Origin: JAVJSU01 sp040219275
GTDB lineage: Bacteria; Chloroflexota; Anaerolineae; Aggregatilineales; Phototrophicaceae
Assembly: GCA_040219275.1 (NCBI GenBank)
Contig: JAVJSU010000099.1
Span: 62,001-126,000 of the forward strand
DNA: 64,000 bases
Reading direction: 5' to 3'
In this document: positions 44,384 to 53,724 of the stretch, piece by piece
Layout of the letters: every line of letters starts with the position of its first letter
Numbering within the stretch: the first letter of the stretch is position 1
Translations under genes and position numbers: made by a program
The notes under the pieces: model-generated
Seen by the model: the letters and a program-made list of their open reading frames with translations, nothing else
Told to the model about the DNA's origin: nothing
Database searches by the model: none

Positions 44384-45279
44384 GAGCTTCCATTTATGGT
44401 TAACAATGCAGGTATTGTATCAAATGCGTAAGCAATGCGCGTACCGTGCCAACTTAGATGCGATCCATCCACAAGAAAAATACGTTTATTGTGTGCCGCA
44501 GGGACATCCAAATCGGCAAACAGGGCAATATCAGCTTCCGTAAAAGCATAGGGTTCGCTCGGAAGCAATATGATGTCCGGCTGACTTTTTACCACTTCAT
44601 CCATTGTGATACGTGGATAGCGTGTATCTGCATCTTTAATGCGCGAATCATCTTTTTCGTACTGCGATTTCGTGCCAAGATCAGCCCCTAAAGGGAACCG
44701 GCGCTCACGCTCTGCAAACACATTCCGTCCACCACAAATCAACAGTAAATCATGAATATAAGTATCTGCGTTAAATGTCATCAGCGGATCAAGCCAGATG
44801 GGCGCAAAAACGCGTGGCAAGTCCTCTTCATTTGCAAGACTAATGCCCTGTAGCCAATCAAATGTACTTTCGATCAGACGAACGCGCGCGGACATTGCAG
44901 TTTCGTCAAACAGATCCATAATGTCCCACAATAAATTCAGGACATCTTGCACCGTTTTTGGAAAAGTCACCCAGACCGGAATGTTTGCCGCCTCAAGTGC
45001 CAAAACATCCTCTTTGCGGTTCTCTTCCTGATTAACGATGACCATATCAGGTTTTAACGCAATGATTCTATTCACATCAGGATTCTTAGTACCGCCCACG
45101 CTTGGAATACTGTCTACTTTGCCCGCAGGATGAACGCAAAAATCAGTCCGCCCTATCACCGTGGTCCCAACCCCAAGATCAAAAAGTGTCTCGGTCATGC
45201 TAGGCACTAGAGACACAACACGCTCAGGTGGCGAGTCTATTGGAAAATTACGTTCAACTCCGTACGTTTTATCATTCAT
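44380..45279 (-). CDS. BtuF-like (helical-backbone) metal/corrinoid receptor domain protein
   Basis: The 299-residue protein opens with PERVVSLVPSMTETLFDLG and has VGGTKNPDVNRIIALKPDMV and QPDIILLPSEPYAF, the pattern of class III periplasmic-binding proteins (BtuF/FhuD). It has no visible signal peptide, so it may act in the cytoplasm. No permease or ATPase is nearby. It sits in a 4-base-overlap chain between purA and a soluble histidine kinase, an unusual setting that suggests a ligand-sensing module. Confidence 0.8.
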   Translation of the reverse strand: MNDKTYGVERNFPIDSPPERVVSLVPSMTETLFDLGVGTTVIGRTDFCVHPAGKVDSIPSVGGTKNPDVNRIIALKPDMVIVNQEENRKEDVLALEAANIPVWVTFPKTVQDVLNLLWDIMDLFDETAMSARVRLIESTFDWLQGISLANEEDLPRVFAPIWLDPLMTFNADTYIHDLLLICGGRNVFAERERRFPLGADLGTKSQYEKDDSRIKDADTRYPRITMDEVVKSQPDIILLPSEPYAFTEADIALFADLDVPAAHNKRIFLVDGSHLSWHGTRIAYAFDTIPALLTINGSS

Positions 45280-46568
45280 GCGTTTATATGAATCAATTGT
45301 TCACGTTCTGGACCAACACTTACCATCGAAATCGGGATGCCTGTAAGCTCCACGATTCGATTGAGGTAATTCTGAGCGGCGGCAGGTAATTCCGAGAATG
45401 TCCGGATTCCACTGATGTCTTCTTGCCAGCCCGGCAATGTTTCGTACACAGGTAGCACACGCTCTAATTCTTCTGTCCAACTAGGCGGTGAGCTAATCTC
45501 TTTGCCGTCTAGCGTATACGCCACAGCAATTTTGAGTTCATCAAATCCACTCAGAATATCCATCTTTGTGATGGTCAAATCTGTAAAGCCATTCACGCGC
45601 ATCGAATACCGGAGCATCACCATATCTAGCCAGCCACAGCGCCGTTTACGTCCGGTGGTTGTGCCAAATTCGTCCCAGAAATTTTCGCCCGTACCGCGCA
45701 ATTTATCAGCAGTCGCGTCATTCAATTCTGTCGGCATGGGTCCGCTCCCCACACGCGTACTAAAACACTTAGCAACGCCAACCACACGATTCACATATTT
45801 CGGACCAAAACCCAATCCGGCAAGCGCGCCGCCCGTCGTGGTATTTGAGCTTGTCACATAAGGGTAACTACCATGGTCGACATCCAGCAAACCACCCTGA
45901 GCACCCTCAACTAGCACGTTGTTGCCAGCTTCTAACTGCTCGTTGACAAACAACATGGTGTCTTGCAGATATGGACGTAATTTTTCCGCCGCATCAATAT
46001 ATTGTTGAATGATTTCAGTGGTATCCATTGGCTCAAGCGCTTGAGCAATGATCTGCTCATTCGCACTCGCCGTCAACGATTCCAGTAATTCTGCGAATCG
46101 TTCCACATCATACATCGATTCAGCCCGAATGCCCTTGCGTCCAACTTTATCAAGATAGGTAGGACCAATACCACGCAAGGTTGTACCAATCGCTTTATCG
46201 CCGAGGGCTTTTTCACGGGCGGCATCTAAGGCGATATGTGCAGGTGTGATGATGTGTGCACGCGTGCTGATAAATAGGCGTTCCGGTGTGATATTTACAC
46301 CCATACCACGCAAAGTTTCCATTTCCTCAAGCAATTTTATGGGATTAATCACCATACCATTACCAAGTACGGCGATAGCATTTTCCCGCAGAATCCCAGA
46401 AGGAATGATGTGCATTTTAAATACTGTGTCGCCAACATTCACAGTATGACCGGCATTGTCGCCACCAGCAAAACGCGCTACGACATCAGACTGTGAGGCA
46501 AGCCAATCTACGGCACGCCCCTTACCTTCGTCCCCCCATTGCGCGCCAATTACGATGTTAACAGGCAT
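45276..46568 (-). CDS. purA: Adenylosuccinate synthetase
   Basis: The 430-residue enzyme has the GTP-binding loop GAQWGDEGKGR at the N-terminus, FAGGDNAGHTV, and the conserved TTTGRKRRCGWLD region near residue 300. It condenses IMP and aspartate in AMP synthesis. Length is normal. Two hairpins lie in the 80 bp upstream, and its stop overlaps the start of the BtuF-like gene (ATGA). Confidence 0.97.
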   Translation of the reverse strand: MPVNIVIGAQWGDEGKGRAVDWLASQSDVVARFAGGDNAGHTVNVGDTVFKMHIIPSGILRENAIAVLGNGMVINPIKLLEEMETLRGMGVNITPERLFISTRAHIITPAHIALDAAREKALGDKAIGTTLRGIGPTYLDKVGRKGIRAESMYDVERFAELLESLTASANEQIIAQALEPMDTTEIIQQYIDAAEKLRPYLQDTMLFVNEQLEAGNNVLVEGAQGGLLDVDHGSYPYVTSSNTTTGGALAGLGFGPKYVNRVVGVAKCFSTRVGSGPMPTELNDATADKLRGTGENFWDEFGTTTGRKRRCGWLDMVMLRYSMRVNGFTDLTITKMDILSGFDELKIAVAYTLDGKEISSPPSWTEELERVLPVYETLPGWQEDISGIRTFSELPAAAQNYLNRIVELTGIPISMVSVGPEREQLIHINA

Positions 46569-46593
46569 ATAAACTCCCGTGCGTTTTGAAAGA

Positions 46594-46646
46594 ATCAGAT
46601 GAAATCACCTGATGTATGTTAGCGATTGTGTGGCACAAATGCCACA
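46594..46646 (-). promoter_or_regulatory. Two hairpins before purA
   Basis: Reading toward purA, the first hairpin is TGTGGCA/TGCCACA (46646-46629) with loop TTTG. The second is a 9-bp stem ATCAGGTGA/TCATCTGAT with one G-U pair (46613-46594). The second is followed by TCTTT and could be a weak terminator; alternatively either may be an operator. They fall in the only real gap in this part of the strand. Confidence 0.4.
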
Positions 46647-46648
46647 GT

Positions 46649-47308
46649 CTAATCAATCTTGTCGCTTATTGCTCCACCCAGTGCAATGGTAATGATCTTT
46701 TGCCCCCACGCTTCGACCACACCACCAGGTCCTAAAACCAACGCGGATTCATCCCCGATGCCAACCGCAATTCCGGCAGAGTGCGATTCTAGTACAGCAC
46801 GCGCCTCGGGGGATTCCGCTACGCTAGCAACATCAGTTACGATGATTGAATCTTCCAGCCAACCTAAACCAGTTGCAGTCCGTCCGGCAGACAACACCAT
46901 AATCGATCCGAAAACGGTTGCGGCAACTGTTTCTGCAAGAATAACCGCACCCAATTCATAAGCGGATCTCAGCCCCTCTAATGCCGCACCTTGTAACGCA
47001 TCCAACAGTGCGTCTGCTGTATGTTCACCGGAAATAACGATCATGGATGCTTCTGCAAGTTGTGTACGAATGCTTTCATCATCTTCCGTCAAAATATTGA
47101 CGAAATAACCTGTCGGTGCGCCTAAATCTGCCATGTCTTCCATCACATCATCAGCATCATCCATTGTCATGCCAATGTAAGCGACACCACCTTCGGCTTT
47201 TGTCCGGCTAAGTGCCAGCGCGCGCACTTCAGCATCCAACGTCGGTTCGGACGACAACACCAACCAACCCGACCCTTCAATCCATTTTAAAATAGTATCA
47301 GCAGACAT
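46649..47308 (-). CDS. Unrecognised Rossmann-like protein (possible S51/cyanophycinase-like fold)
   Basis: The 219-residue protein alternates short hydrophobic strands and helices (GWLVLSSEP, GVAYIGMTMDD, MIVISGEHTADALLDALQGA, GAVILAETVAATVFG). A strand followed by small residues and the G/A-rich central part resemble the S51 dipeptidase E/cyanophycinase fold. The nucleophile motif GxSAG is replaced by AETVAA, so it may be inactive or a different family. It follows the M20 gene by 18 bp. Confidence 0.45.
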   Translation of the reverse strand: MSADTILKWIEGSGWLVLSSEPTLDAEVRALALSRTKAEGGVAYIGMTMDDADDVMEDMADLGAPTGYFVNILTEDDESIRTQLAEASMIVISGEHTADALLDALQGAALEGLRSAYELGAVILAETVAATVFGSIMVLSAGRTATGLGWLEDSIIVTDVASVAESPEARAVLESHSAGIAVGIGDESALVLGPGGVVEAWGQKIITIALGGAISDKID

Positions 47309-47326
47309 TTCTTCTCGACCTAGACT

Positions 47327-48508
47327 TTACTCAGGCAAAACATATTCAGCGATAGCAGACGCAAGTAGCTCCACAGACAAGGGCAAAACAGCTTCATCAA
47401 AATCAAAACGGGGATGATGATGCCCATAATTTAAGTCACGTTCAGCGTTTGACGACCCGACAAAGAAATACATTCCAGGGATGTCTTGCATAAAATACGC
47501 TACATCTTCAGACCCCATTGTCCGTTCGTCATCGAGCAAGTTCTCCTCACCGACGATAGACACAAAGCGATTCCGCACTTTTTCGACCACATCCGCATGA
47601 TTGACGGTTGGGATTGTGCCATGATTGATTGTCACGTCCACAGTACACCCCATCGCTTTGCAGATTGATTCGGAAATCTCACGAATTCGTGTTTCTACAA
47701 GATCGCGCATTTCAATCGAGAAAGTGCGAAATGTACCGCCAACTTCAACCCGTTCGGGGATAATGTTATCGGCATCACTCGCTTTTAGTTGTGTCGTAGA
47801 GAGTACGACACTTGCCATCGGATCAGCATTTCGGCTGACAATCGTCTGGAATGCAATAATAAGCTGTGCCGCACAAATAACCGGATCAATCGTCGAGTGA
47901 GGCGATGCCGCATGACCTCCATGCCCGGTAATAATCAGCTTAAAAGTTGACGATCCCGCCATGACCGCGCCGGAAGCTACGCCAACCTTACCTAACGGAA
48001 GTGAATTCCATAAATGTAGCCCTAAGCTCACATCCGGCGTTGGATTGGTCAACGCACCATCATCAATCATCGCTTTTGCACCGCGCACGATTTCTTCCGC
48101 CGGCTGAAAGACAAACTTGATGCGACCATGTATGTCTTCGCGCCGTTCAGCGAATAACTTTGCGACCCCAAGTGCAATTGTGGTATGTCCATCATGTCCA
48201 CAGGCGTGCATCTTATTAGGCGTTTCGGAAACGTAATCCGTGCTATTTTCTTCATTGATTGGCAATGCGTCCATATCAGCACGCACAAGCACGGTAGGAC
48301 CCTCTTTATCACCATCTAACAAGGCGACTACACCGGTTTTACCGATACCTGTCTGAACCTCTAGCCCTAGATTGGTTAGGGTTTCTGCAACAATCTTTGC
48401 TGTGCGGAATTCCTCAAATGCCAGTTCAGGATGACGGTGGAGATCACGGCGACGCTCAACCAACTCGTCACTGAGCGATTGCGCCTGATCCCGAAAATTA
48501 GTAACCAT
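47327..48508 (-). CDS. M20-family amidohydrolase (hippurate-type)
   Basis: The 393-residue protein has the M20D motifs RRDLHRHPELAFEE, MHACGHDGHT, QPAEEIVRGAKAMI and the C-terminal DDERTMGSEDVAYFMQ with GHHHPRFDFDE. A dimerisation domain sits at about 185-295. These enzymes deacylate N-acyl amino acids (hippurate, N-acetyl or indole conjugates). The metal-binding Cys in MHACGHD is typical. It lies between the Rossmann-like gene and a PIG-L deacetylase, all spaced by a few bases. Confidence 0.92.
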   Translation of the reverse strand: MVTNFRDQAQSLSDELVERRRDLHRHPELAFEEFRTAKIVAETLTNLGLEVQTGIGKTGVVALLDGDKEGPTVLVRADMDALPINEENSTDYVSETPNKMHACGHDGHTTIALGVAKLFAERREDIHGRIKFVFQPAEEIVRGAKAMIDDGALTNPTPDVSLGLHLWNSLPLGKVGVASGAVMAGSSTFKLIITGHGGHAASPHSTIDPVICAAQLIIAFQTIVSRNADPMASVVLSTTQLKASDADNIIPERVEVGGTFRTFSIEMRDLVETRIREISESICKAMGCTVDVTINHGTIPTVNHADVVEKVRNRFVSIVGEENLLDDERTMGSEDVAYFMQDIPGMYFFVGSSNAERDLNYGHHHPRFDFDEAVLPLSVELLASAIAEYVLPE

Positions 48509-48511
48509 GAT

Positions 48512-49240
48512 TTAACCTAACGTAATTACGAAAAAAGATTCAATATGGCGGGGTTGATCGACGGATGATTCAGGATCAATCGTCCGTTCACGGATGCGTG
48601 AAGCCATCCCTTCCATATCAGAAATTTGGCTCTTGTGTTCACGCAACGCGTTGATTTTGGTCTCTATGAAGTGCGTCACATCAACCCGCGTTGTGACTTC
48701 TTTTGGTCCAGACAAATACACATATTTGACTTTATGCGGAGCCAATCCTTCGTCGCGTGCAAGCTCGATGAAATTGAGATGATCGCGTGCCGTCGGATAG
48801 ACTGCATCAATGACCGCCGTTCCAATGGCACGATGATCGGGATGATTGATATATTCGCGCCCATAAACCCGTTCAGGATCAATCGTCACTACTGCATCCG
48901 GCTTTTTCATACGGATGACGCGGGTTACATCACGGCGCAGTTGTAAATTAGGCTCTAATTCACCGTCGGGATACCGGAGAAAAATCACTTCATTTACACC
49001 TAACGCCGCCGCCGCGTTGCGCTCTTCTTGTTCACGAATTTCAATGAGGCGTTCGTGGGTCATCTCCAAATCACCGGAGCCTTTATCCCCACTTGTGGCA
49101 AGCACAAATGTCACGTCTGCGCCCTCTGCCGCCCAACGTGCAAACGTCGCACCACAAAAAAATTCGGGGTCATCAGGATGCGCGAAGATACCCAGAACCC
49201 GTTGAATGGATTTTTCAACCGTTTCGGATTGTTCAGGCAT
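48512..49240 (-). CDS. PIG-L/LmbE-family deacetylase
   Basis: The 242-residue protein has the zinc motif AHPDD (FAHPDDPEF) near the N-terminus and a second His in NHPDHRAIG. The family removes N-acetyl groups from GlcNAc-type substrates, including bacillithiol and mycothiol precursors and GlcNAc-PI. No thiol-cofactor genes are adjacent, so the substrate is unknown. It stands 3 bp before the M20 gene and 11 bp after ricT, in one - strand run. Confidence 0.9.
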   Translation of the reverse strand: MPEQSETVEKSIQRVLGIFAHPDDPEFFCGATFARWAAEGADVTFVLATSGDKGSGDLEMTHERLIEIREQEERNAAAALGVNEVIFLRYPDGELEPNLQLRRDVTRVIRMKKPDAVVTIDPERVYGREYINHPDHRAIGTAVIDAVYPTARDHLNFIELARDEGLAPHKVKYVYLSGPKEVTTRVDVTHFIETKINALREHKSQISDMEGMASRIRERTIDPESSVDQPRHIESFFVITLG

Positions 49241-49251
49241 TGATTCGCACC

Positions 49252-50193
49252 CTATTTGTTGTCCGTTTTATCTTGATTACGTTCGCCGGGTTTTTGCCCA
49301 CACTCGCAGGCTTCACCTTCACCATGCTTGGTGCACGGTTCCTGAGATTTCTTCTGCAAGGCTTCTAATTCTTCTAACGGAATCAGTTCCTCACGCGTGA
49401 CGAGCTTGCGCCCTTCTTCCTCTACCCAGACGGTAACGGCATCCTGGAGCGGGTGAACATCTATCACTTTACCCTGCCCGAAAGGTGTACCCACACGCTT
49501 GTTCTTACGCGGCAATTGCTTACGTGCTTCTACATACTGTTCGTATTCATAGACAAGGCAACAGCGCAAACGACCACACATACCCGTAATTTCTGATGGA
49601 TTAAGGGAAATTCCCTGAGCCTTCGCCATCTTAATCGAAATGGGGCTAAAATCAGTCAGGAAGGTGCTACAACAACGGAGTTCACCGCACGCACCATAAC
49701 CACCCAGCAATTTTGCAACGTCGCGTGGACCAATCTGGCGCATTTCTACATGGGTGCTAAAGTGCCGAATTAAGTCATTCTGCAAACGTGACGTGTTGAT
49801 CTTCTGTTCGGCACTAAAGAGAAAGGTCAAATTTGTACCATCATAATTATATTGCGCGGCAACAAACTTCACATCACCAAACCCACCCATTTCCGAGGCT
49901 TTGTGCTGGCAAACTTCCAGCGCATCGGGTTGTTTCGCTTCCCATTCCTGCCGTAGAACAAGATCACGCGGCGTTGCGGGCCGCAAAATCGGCTTATAAT
50001 CACGATTCTCAGCTTCAGGTGTGGTAAAACCCATCACCTGCCCCATCTGGCGACCCCGTGCCGTTTCAACAACAACATAATCTCCGGCTACAAGATCGGG
50101 ATATTCACTATAGTCAAAGTGGTAGAGTTTACCGACTTTGGTGAACCGCACTCCAGCAACGACTTGTTGCCGGGCAATTTCCATATCTGTCAT
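49252..50193 (-). CDS. ricT: PSP1-domain protein RicT (YaaT family)
   Basis: I place the start at ATG 50193 (MTDMEIARQQ), where family homology begins; an in-frame ATG at 50280 adds 29 atypical residues. The 313-residue protein has the PSP1 core with the Cys cluster GACGELRCCSTFL and TGMCGRLRCCLVYEYEQY, which in RicT binds a Fe-S cluster with RicA/RicF and assists RNase Y. A further His/Cys tail (CTKHGEGEACECG) follows. The tail is an addition relative to B. subtilis. Confidence 0.9.
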   Translation of the reverse strand: MTDMEIARQQVVAGVRFTKVGKLYHFDYSEYPDLVAGDYVVVETARGRQMGQVMGFTTPEAENRDYKPILRPATPRDLVLRQEWEAKQPDALEVCQHKASEMGGFGDVKFVAAQYNYDGTNLTFLFSAEQKINTSRLQNDLIRHFSTHVEMRQIGPRDVAKLLGGYGACGELRCCSTFLTDFSPISIKMAKAQGISLNPSEITGMCGRLRCCLVYEYEQYVEARKQLPRKNKRVGTPFGQGKVIDVHPLQDAVTVWVEEEGRKLVTREELIPLEELEALQKKSQEPCTKHGEGEACECGQKPGERNQDKTDNK

Positions 50194-50377
50194 GATAATC
50201 CTCAATACACAATAAAACTCATACAGATTATTATAATATGGCTGTAAAAGCAATATTGCAAAACATTGACAAACATCCATTGTCCTGTTAGCCTAATTTT
50301 TCGTAAATTCGCACCTTTTATTCTCAATTTGTGTTAGTACATCCCGAATACAACTGAGTAACCTTCCGGGACGCGCC

Positions 50378-51784
50378 GTGCAAACATTAGTCATGAAGTT
50401 CGGCGGAACAACCGTCGGCAACACTACCGCACTCACTCAGGTGGTCAGCATCGTTCTACAGGAAAATGAGCGATGGGATCGCCTTGTTTTGGTTGTTTCT
50501 GCGCTTGAAGGGGTCACGGACGCGCTCATCGAAGCCGCACACCTCGCCCAACTCGGTAATAGACGCGGGTATAGACGAATAGCCGCAACCATCCGCACAC
50601 GTCACCTTGCGCTGATTGAACAACTTCCACTGGGTACAAACGAACGAAGCGTGCTACAGGCAGATATTGACCAGATGTTGTTCGATATGCTGGAGTTATG
50701 CCAGACGATGGCAGACACCGCCGCCGAGCAAGCGATCCCTGCAAAGACAGACTCTATTATCGGTGTTGGCGAACGCCTTTCAGCACGTATCGTTGCCGCC
50801 CTCTTACGCCAGAACAATCTACGTGGAGTCGCTCTAGACGCAACTGAATTGGTCATTACAGATGAGACCTATGGTAATGCGAAACCAAATTTAGAAATCA
50901 CCGGACAACGCATCAAAGAACATCTCATCCCCATGCTTGGGCGCATTATTCCGGTCATTACTGGTTTTATCGGGGGAACGGCAACCGGAAATACCACCAC
51001 ACTTGGACGTGGCGGTAGTGATTACACCGCATCAATTATAAGCGTCTGTACCGAAGCATCAGAAACATGGATGTGGACAACAGTGGATGGCATGATGTCC
51101 ACCGATCCACATTTGATTGATTCGGCAAAGGTTATTTCTGAATTATCGTATGATGAAGTGGCTGAGATGGCATATTTTGGCGCACGCATCTTGCATTCAC
51201 GGATGATTGACCCACTTAAACGACTGAAAATACCACTTAGAATCAAGAATGTGTTCAAGCCGCAACAATCCGGCACACTTATTCATTCAAAATCGAATAT
51301 TAAATCAGGATTACTCAAAGCCGTAACCGCAATTCAGGGAATCAGCCTTTTTGCAGATCAGAGCGGTTCACTCGCCCAAATCTCCGCCGTAGTAGACGAA
51401 ACCTTATTTAAGAGTATCGGCAGTCACGCGGATGTAATGATTGCGTCACAATCCTCATCGAAAAGTTTTCTGTGTTTCGTCATCCCGACTGCCAGCGGAC
51501 CGGATGCTGTACACACCACCCAAACTTCGTTACAACAACGACTCTCCGAAATGCCAAAGTTTACTGATTGGCAGGTTGAGCAAATTAGCCTCGTAACAAT
51601 TATCGGCTCCGGCATTGATAGTGCTCCGCAAACCATCGCAAAAATCTTCAATACTATTGGCGATATTCCGATATTGACGATGACACAAGGTCCTTCGCAT
51701 TGTAGTTTAACGTTAATCATCAAACCGGAAGATGCCGATAACCTTTTAGAGGTTATTCACACACTTATTATTAGTAACGCGTAA
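50378..51784 (+). CDS. lysC: Aspartate kinase
   Basis: The 468-residue protein begins at GTG 50378 (MQTLVMKFGGTTVG) with the amino-acid kinase fold and has TTLGRGGSDYTASI, TTVDGMMSTDPHLI and FGARILHSRMIDPL. Two ACT domains at about 310-468 suggest feedback control by Lys or Thr. Internal GTG/ATG choice is uncertain by 15 bases (ATG at 50393). It is divergent from ricT and overlaps the convergent glnA end by 14 bases. Confidence 0.93.
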   Translation: MQTLVMKFGGTTVGNTTALTQVVSIVLQENERWDRLVLVVSALEGVTDALIEAAHLAQLGNRRGYRRIAATIRTRHLALIEQLPLGTNERSVLQADIDQMLFDMLELCQTMADTAAEQAIPAKTDSIIGVGERLSARIVAALLRQNNLRGVALDATELVITDETYGNAKPNLEITGQRIKEHLIPMLGRIIPVITGFIGGTATGNTTTLGRGGSDYTASIISVCTEASETWMWTTVDGMMSTDPHLIDSAKVISELSYDEVAEMAYFGARILHSRMIDPLKRLKIPLRIKNVFKPQQSGTLIHSKSNIKSGLLKAVTAIQGISLFADQSGSLAQISAVVDETLFKSIGSHADVMIASQSSSKSFLCFVIPTASGPDAVHTTQTSLQQRLSEMPKFTDWQVEQISLVTIIGSGIDSAPQTIAKIFNTIGDIPILTMTQGPSHCSLTLIIKPEDADNLLEVIHTLIISNA

Positions 51785-53105
51785 GGTAGTGGTCAAGCTC
51801 CCATTGCGTAACATAGCGATTGTATTCGTCGTATTCCTGACGTTTCGCTTCTAAATAACGATCGCTGATATATGCACCCAATGCAGACAAAATCACATCA
51901 TCCTGACGAAGCGCCTCAAGAGCGTCGCCTAATGACGCGGGGAGTGATTCTACCTGACGTAGACGGTGGCGACGTTGCATCAGCAAACTTTCTTCGAGTG
52001 GTGCAGGTAATTCCATACGTTGTTTAATGCCGTCCAGTCCCGCATGTAGCATCACCGCAAACGCCAAATAAGGATTACTACTTGGATCAGGGCAACGCAG
52101 TTCCAATCGTGTATGTGATTCCTTACCCGGTGAATTACTTGGAATGCGAATGAGTGCCGCCCGATTAACATGCGCCCAAGAAACATAGACCGGCGCTTCA
52201 AAGCTCGTCCCCAAACGCTTATAGGAATTCACCAGAGGCGCAACAATCGCCGTAATTGCGCGTGCATGGGCTAGTTGCCCTGCGAGGAAATAACGCGCAG
52301 TTTCCGAAAGTCCATATTCATGATTCTTATCTACAAAAATATTCTCATCACTTTTAGCATCATGTAAACTTTGATGCGTGTGCATTCCCGAACCGGGTAA
52401 ATGCGCTAATGGGCGGGGCATAAAGGTACAATGCAAATCGTGCTGTTGTGCCACAGACTTAATTGCTACACGCGATGTCATCAATTTATCCGCCGAAGCG
52501 AGCGCGGCATCATAATGAAAATCAATTTCGTGTTGACCATAACCAATTTCTGAGTGGGTAGACTCCGCACAAATACCAATCTGGTCTAGCGTTGTCAACA
52601 TATTGCGGCGAACGCGCTGTGCTTTATCTTCTGACAGGTCAAAATAGCCTGCATTGTCCTGATAAGACGATATGATTGGCAGATTGTTTGCGTCGGTTTT
52701 GAAGAGAAAAAACTCCATCTCCACGCCTGTTTTGAAGGTGAAACCGAGCTTGTTCGCTTCTTCCATGGCGTTAATCAGCGCAACCCGTGGATCACCGATA
52801 AACGGTTCGCCCTGCGGCGTGTGCACTGTGCAAATCATGCGGGCAGTGAGTTCATCGTCGGTGGTCCATGGCAACACCATAAACGTATCCATATCTGGAA
52901 TAAGAAGCATGTCACTTTCCGCCACACGCGCACTACCGTCAAGCGATGATCCATCGACATGCGTGCCGTAGTCTAGCGCTGTTTCAACACGCGCCGCAGG
53001 AACGGTAACACTCTTAATTCCACCGAGAATGTCCGTAAACCACAGGTCAATGTACTTAACGTTTTGCTCTTTAACAGCCTTAAGTATGGCATCTTTAGTT
53101 ATCAT
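51771..53105 (-). CDS. glnA: Glutamine synthetase, type I
   Basis: The 444-residue enzyme has the beta-grasp N-terminus (KYIDLWFTDILGGIKSVTVP), HSEIGYGQHEIDFHYDAALA, GSGMHTHQSLHDA and SYKRLGTSFEAPVYVSWAH. Length and motifs fit the shorter GSI-alpha group. I do not see the usual adenylylation-site Tyr motif of the GSI-beta group, so control by feedback or by a regulator is more likely. It is preceded by a 9-bp hairpin and lies 139 bp after aroQ. Confidence 0.93.
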   Translation of the reverse strand: MITKDAILKAVKEQNVKYIDLWFTDILGGIKSVTVPAARVETALDYGTHVDGSSLDGSARVAESDMLLIPDMDTFMVLPWTTDDELTARMICTVHTPQGEPFIGDPRVALINAMEEANKLGFTFKTGVEMEFFLFKTDANNLPIISSYQDNAGYFDLSEDKAQRVRRNMLTTLDQIGICAESTHSEIGYGQHEIDFHYDAALASADKLMTSRVAIKSVAQQHDLHCTFMPRPLAHLPGSGMHTHQSLHDAKSDENIFVDKNHEYGLSETARYFLAGQLAHARAITAIVAPLVNSYKRLGTSFEAPVYVSWAHVNRAALIRIPSNSPGKESHTRLELRCPDPSSNPYLAFAVMLHAGLDGIKQRMELPAPLEESLLMQRRHRLRQVESLPASLGDALEALRQDDVILSALGAYISDRYLEAKRQEYDEYNRYVTQWELDHYLTRY

Positions 53106-53131
53106 AAAATTACCTCAACTATATACACATC

Positions 53132-53152
53132 GAGCAAGGCAATGCCTTGCTC
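53132..53152 (-). promoter_or_regulatory. Hairpin in the glnA leader
   Basis: Perfect 9-bp inverted repeat GAGCAAGGC / GCCTTGCTC with a 3-base loop, 27 bases before the glnA start and downstream of a TATACT hexamer. No U-tract follows in the direction of transcription. It may be a regulator site or RNA element. The gap 53106-53244 holds no gene. Confidence 0.45.
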
Positions 53153-53244
53153 ACGAATTGTCTTGAGTATAACGGGAGACCGACGAGAAGACTACATAGG
53201 AGATAGCCAAAACTAGACCATAGAAATTTGTTCAGCGACAACAA

Positions 53245-53703
53245 CTAGGCGGTAGGTGACGGCAGCACTCCGAGATGCCCCAGCAACCCATCCATCCCAA
53301 GCAAATAGCTACGCCACCCGAAGCCCATGACCTGACCGATACACACCGGAGCAAGTAAAGATTTGTGCCGGAATTCTTCCCGCGCATGGGTATTCGACAA
53401 ATGCACCTCAACTACAGGAAACTCGACCGCGCTGATTGCATCTCTCAGGGCAATGGACGTATGCGTATACGCACCGGGGTTAAACACTGCACCGTCCGCC
53501 CAATTACGCGACACATGCAATATATCGATCAATTCGCCTTCATGGTTCGACTGGTGTATCCGTAATTCAACTTTATAGCGTTTCACATGGTCGGTCACGA
53601 TCTCATTGATGCGATCAAGCGTCATGTGACCATAAACGTCGGGTTCACGTGCGCCAAGCAAATTAAGATTCGGTCCGTGCATCAACAAAATTTTCTTGGA
53701 CAT
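53245..53703 (-). CDS. aroQ: Type II 3-dehydroquinate dehydratase
   Basis: The 152-residue protein has the type II signatures MHGPNLNLLGAREPDVYG, with the catalytic Tyr in that motif, HQSNHEGELID, FNPGAYTHTSIALRDAI and VHLSNTHAREEFR. It dehydrates 3-dehydroquinate to 3-dehydroshikimate, step three of the shikimate pathway. It is the last gene of the aro operon, 21 bp after a zinc-ribbon gene. Confidence 0.97.
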   Translation of the reverse strand: MSKKILLMHGPNLNLLGAREPDVYGHMTLDRINEIVTDHVKRYKVELRIHQSNHEGELIDILHVSRNWADGAVFNPGAYTHTSIALRDAISAVEFPVVEVHLSNTHAREEFRHKSLLAPVCIGQVMGFGWRSYLLGMDGLLGHLGVLPSPTA

Positions 53704-53724
53704 GGCTCTAAATCCTAAACAACC

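Noticed and set aside
46629..46646. CRP-type site (TGTG-CACA palindrome)
   Set aside because: The half-sites are 10 bases apart rather than 8 and lack the TGTGA/TCACA core.
49252..50280. ricT start at 50280
   Set aside because: The extra 29 residues are not like the family; conserved sequence begins at Met 50193.
53132..53152. Terminator of the aro operon after aroQ
   Set aside because: The 9-bp hairpin lies close to glnA and has no U-tract in the direction of transcription; kept only as a leader hairpin of glnA.
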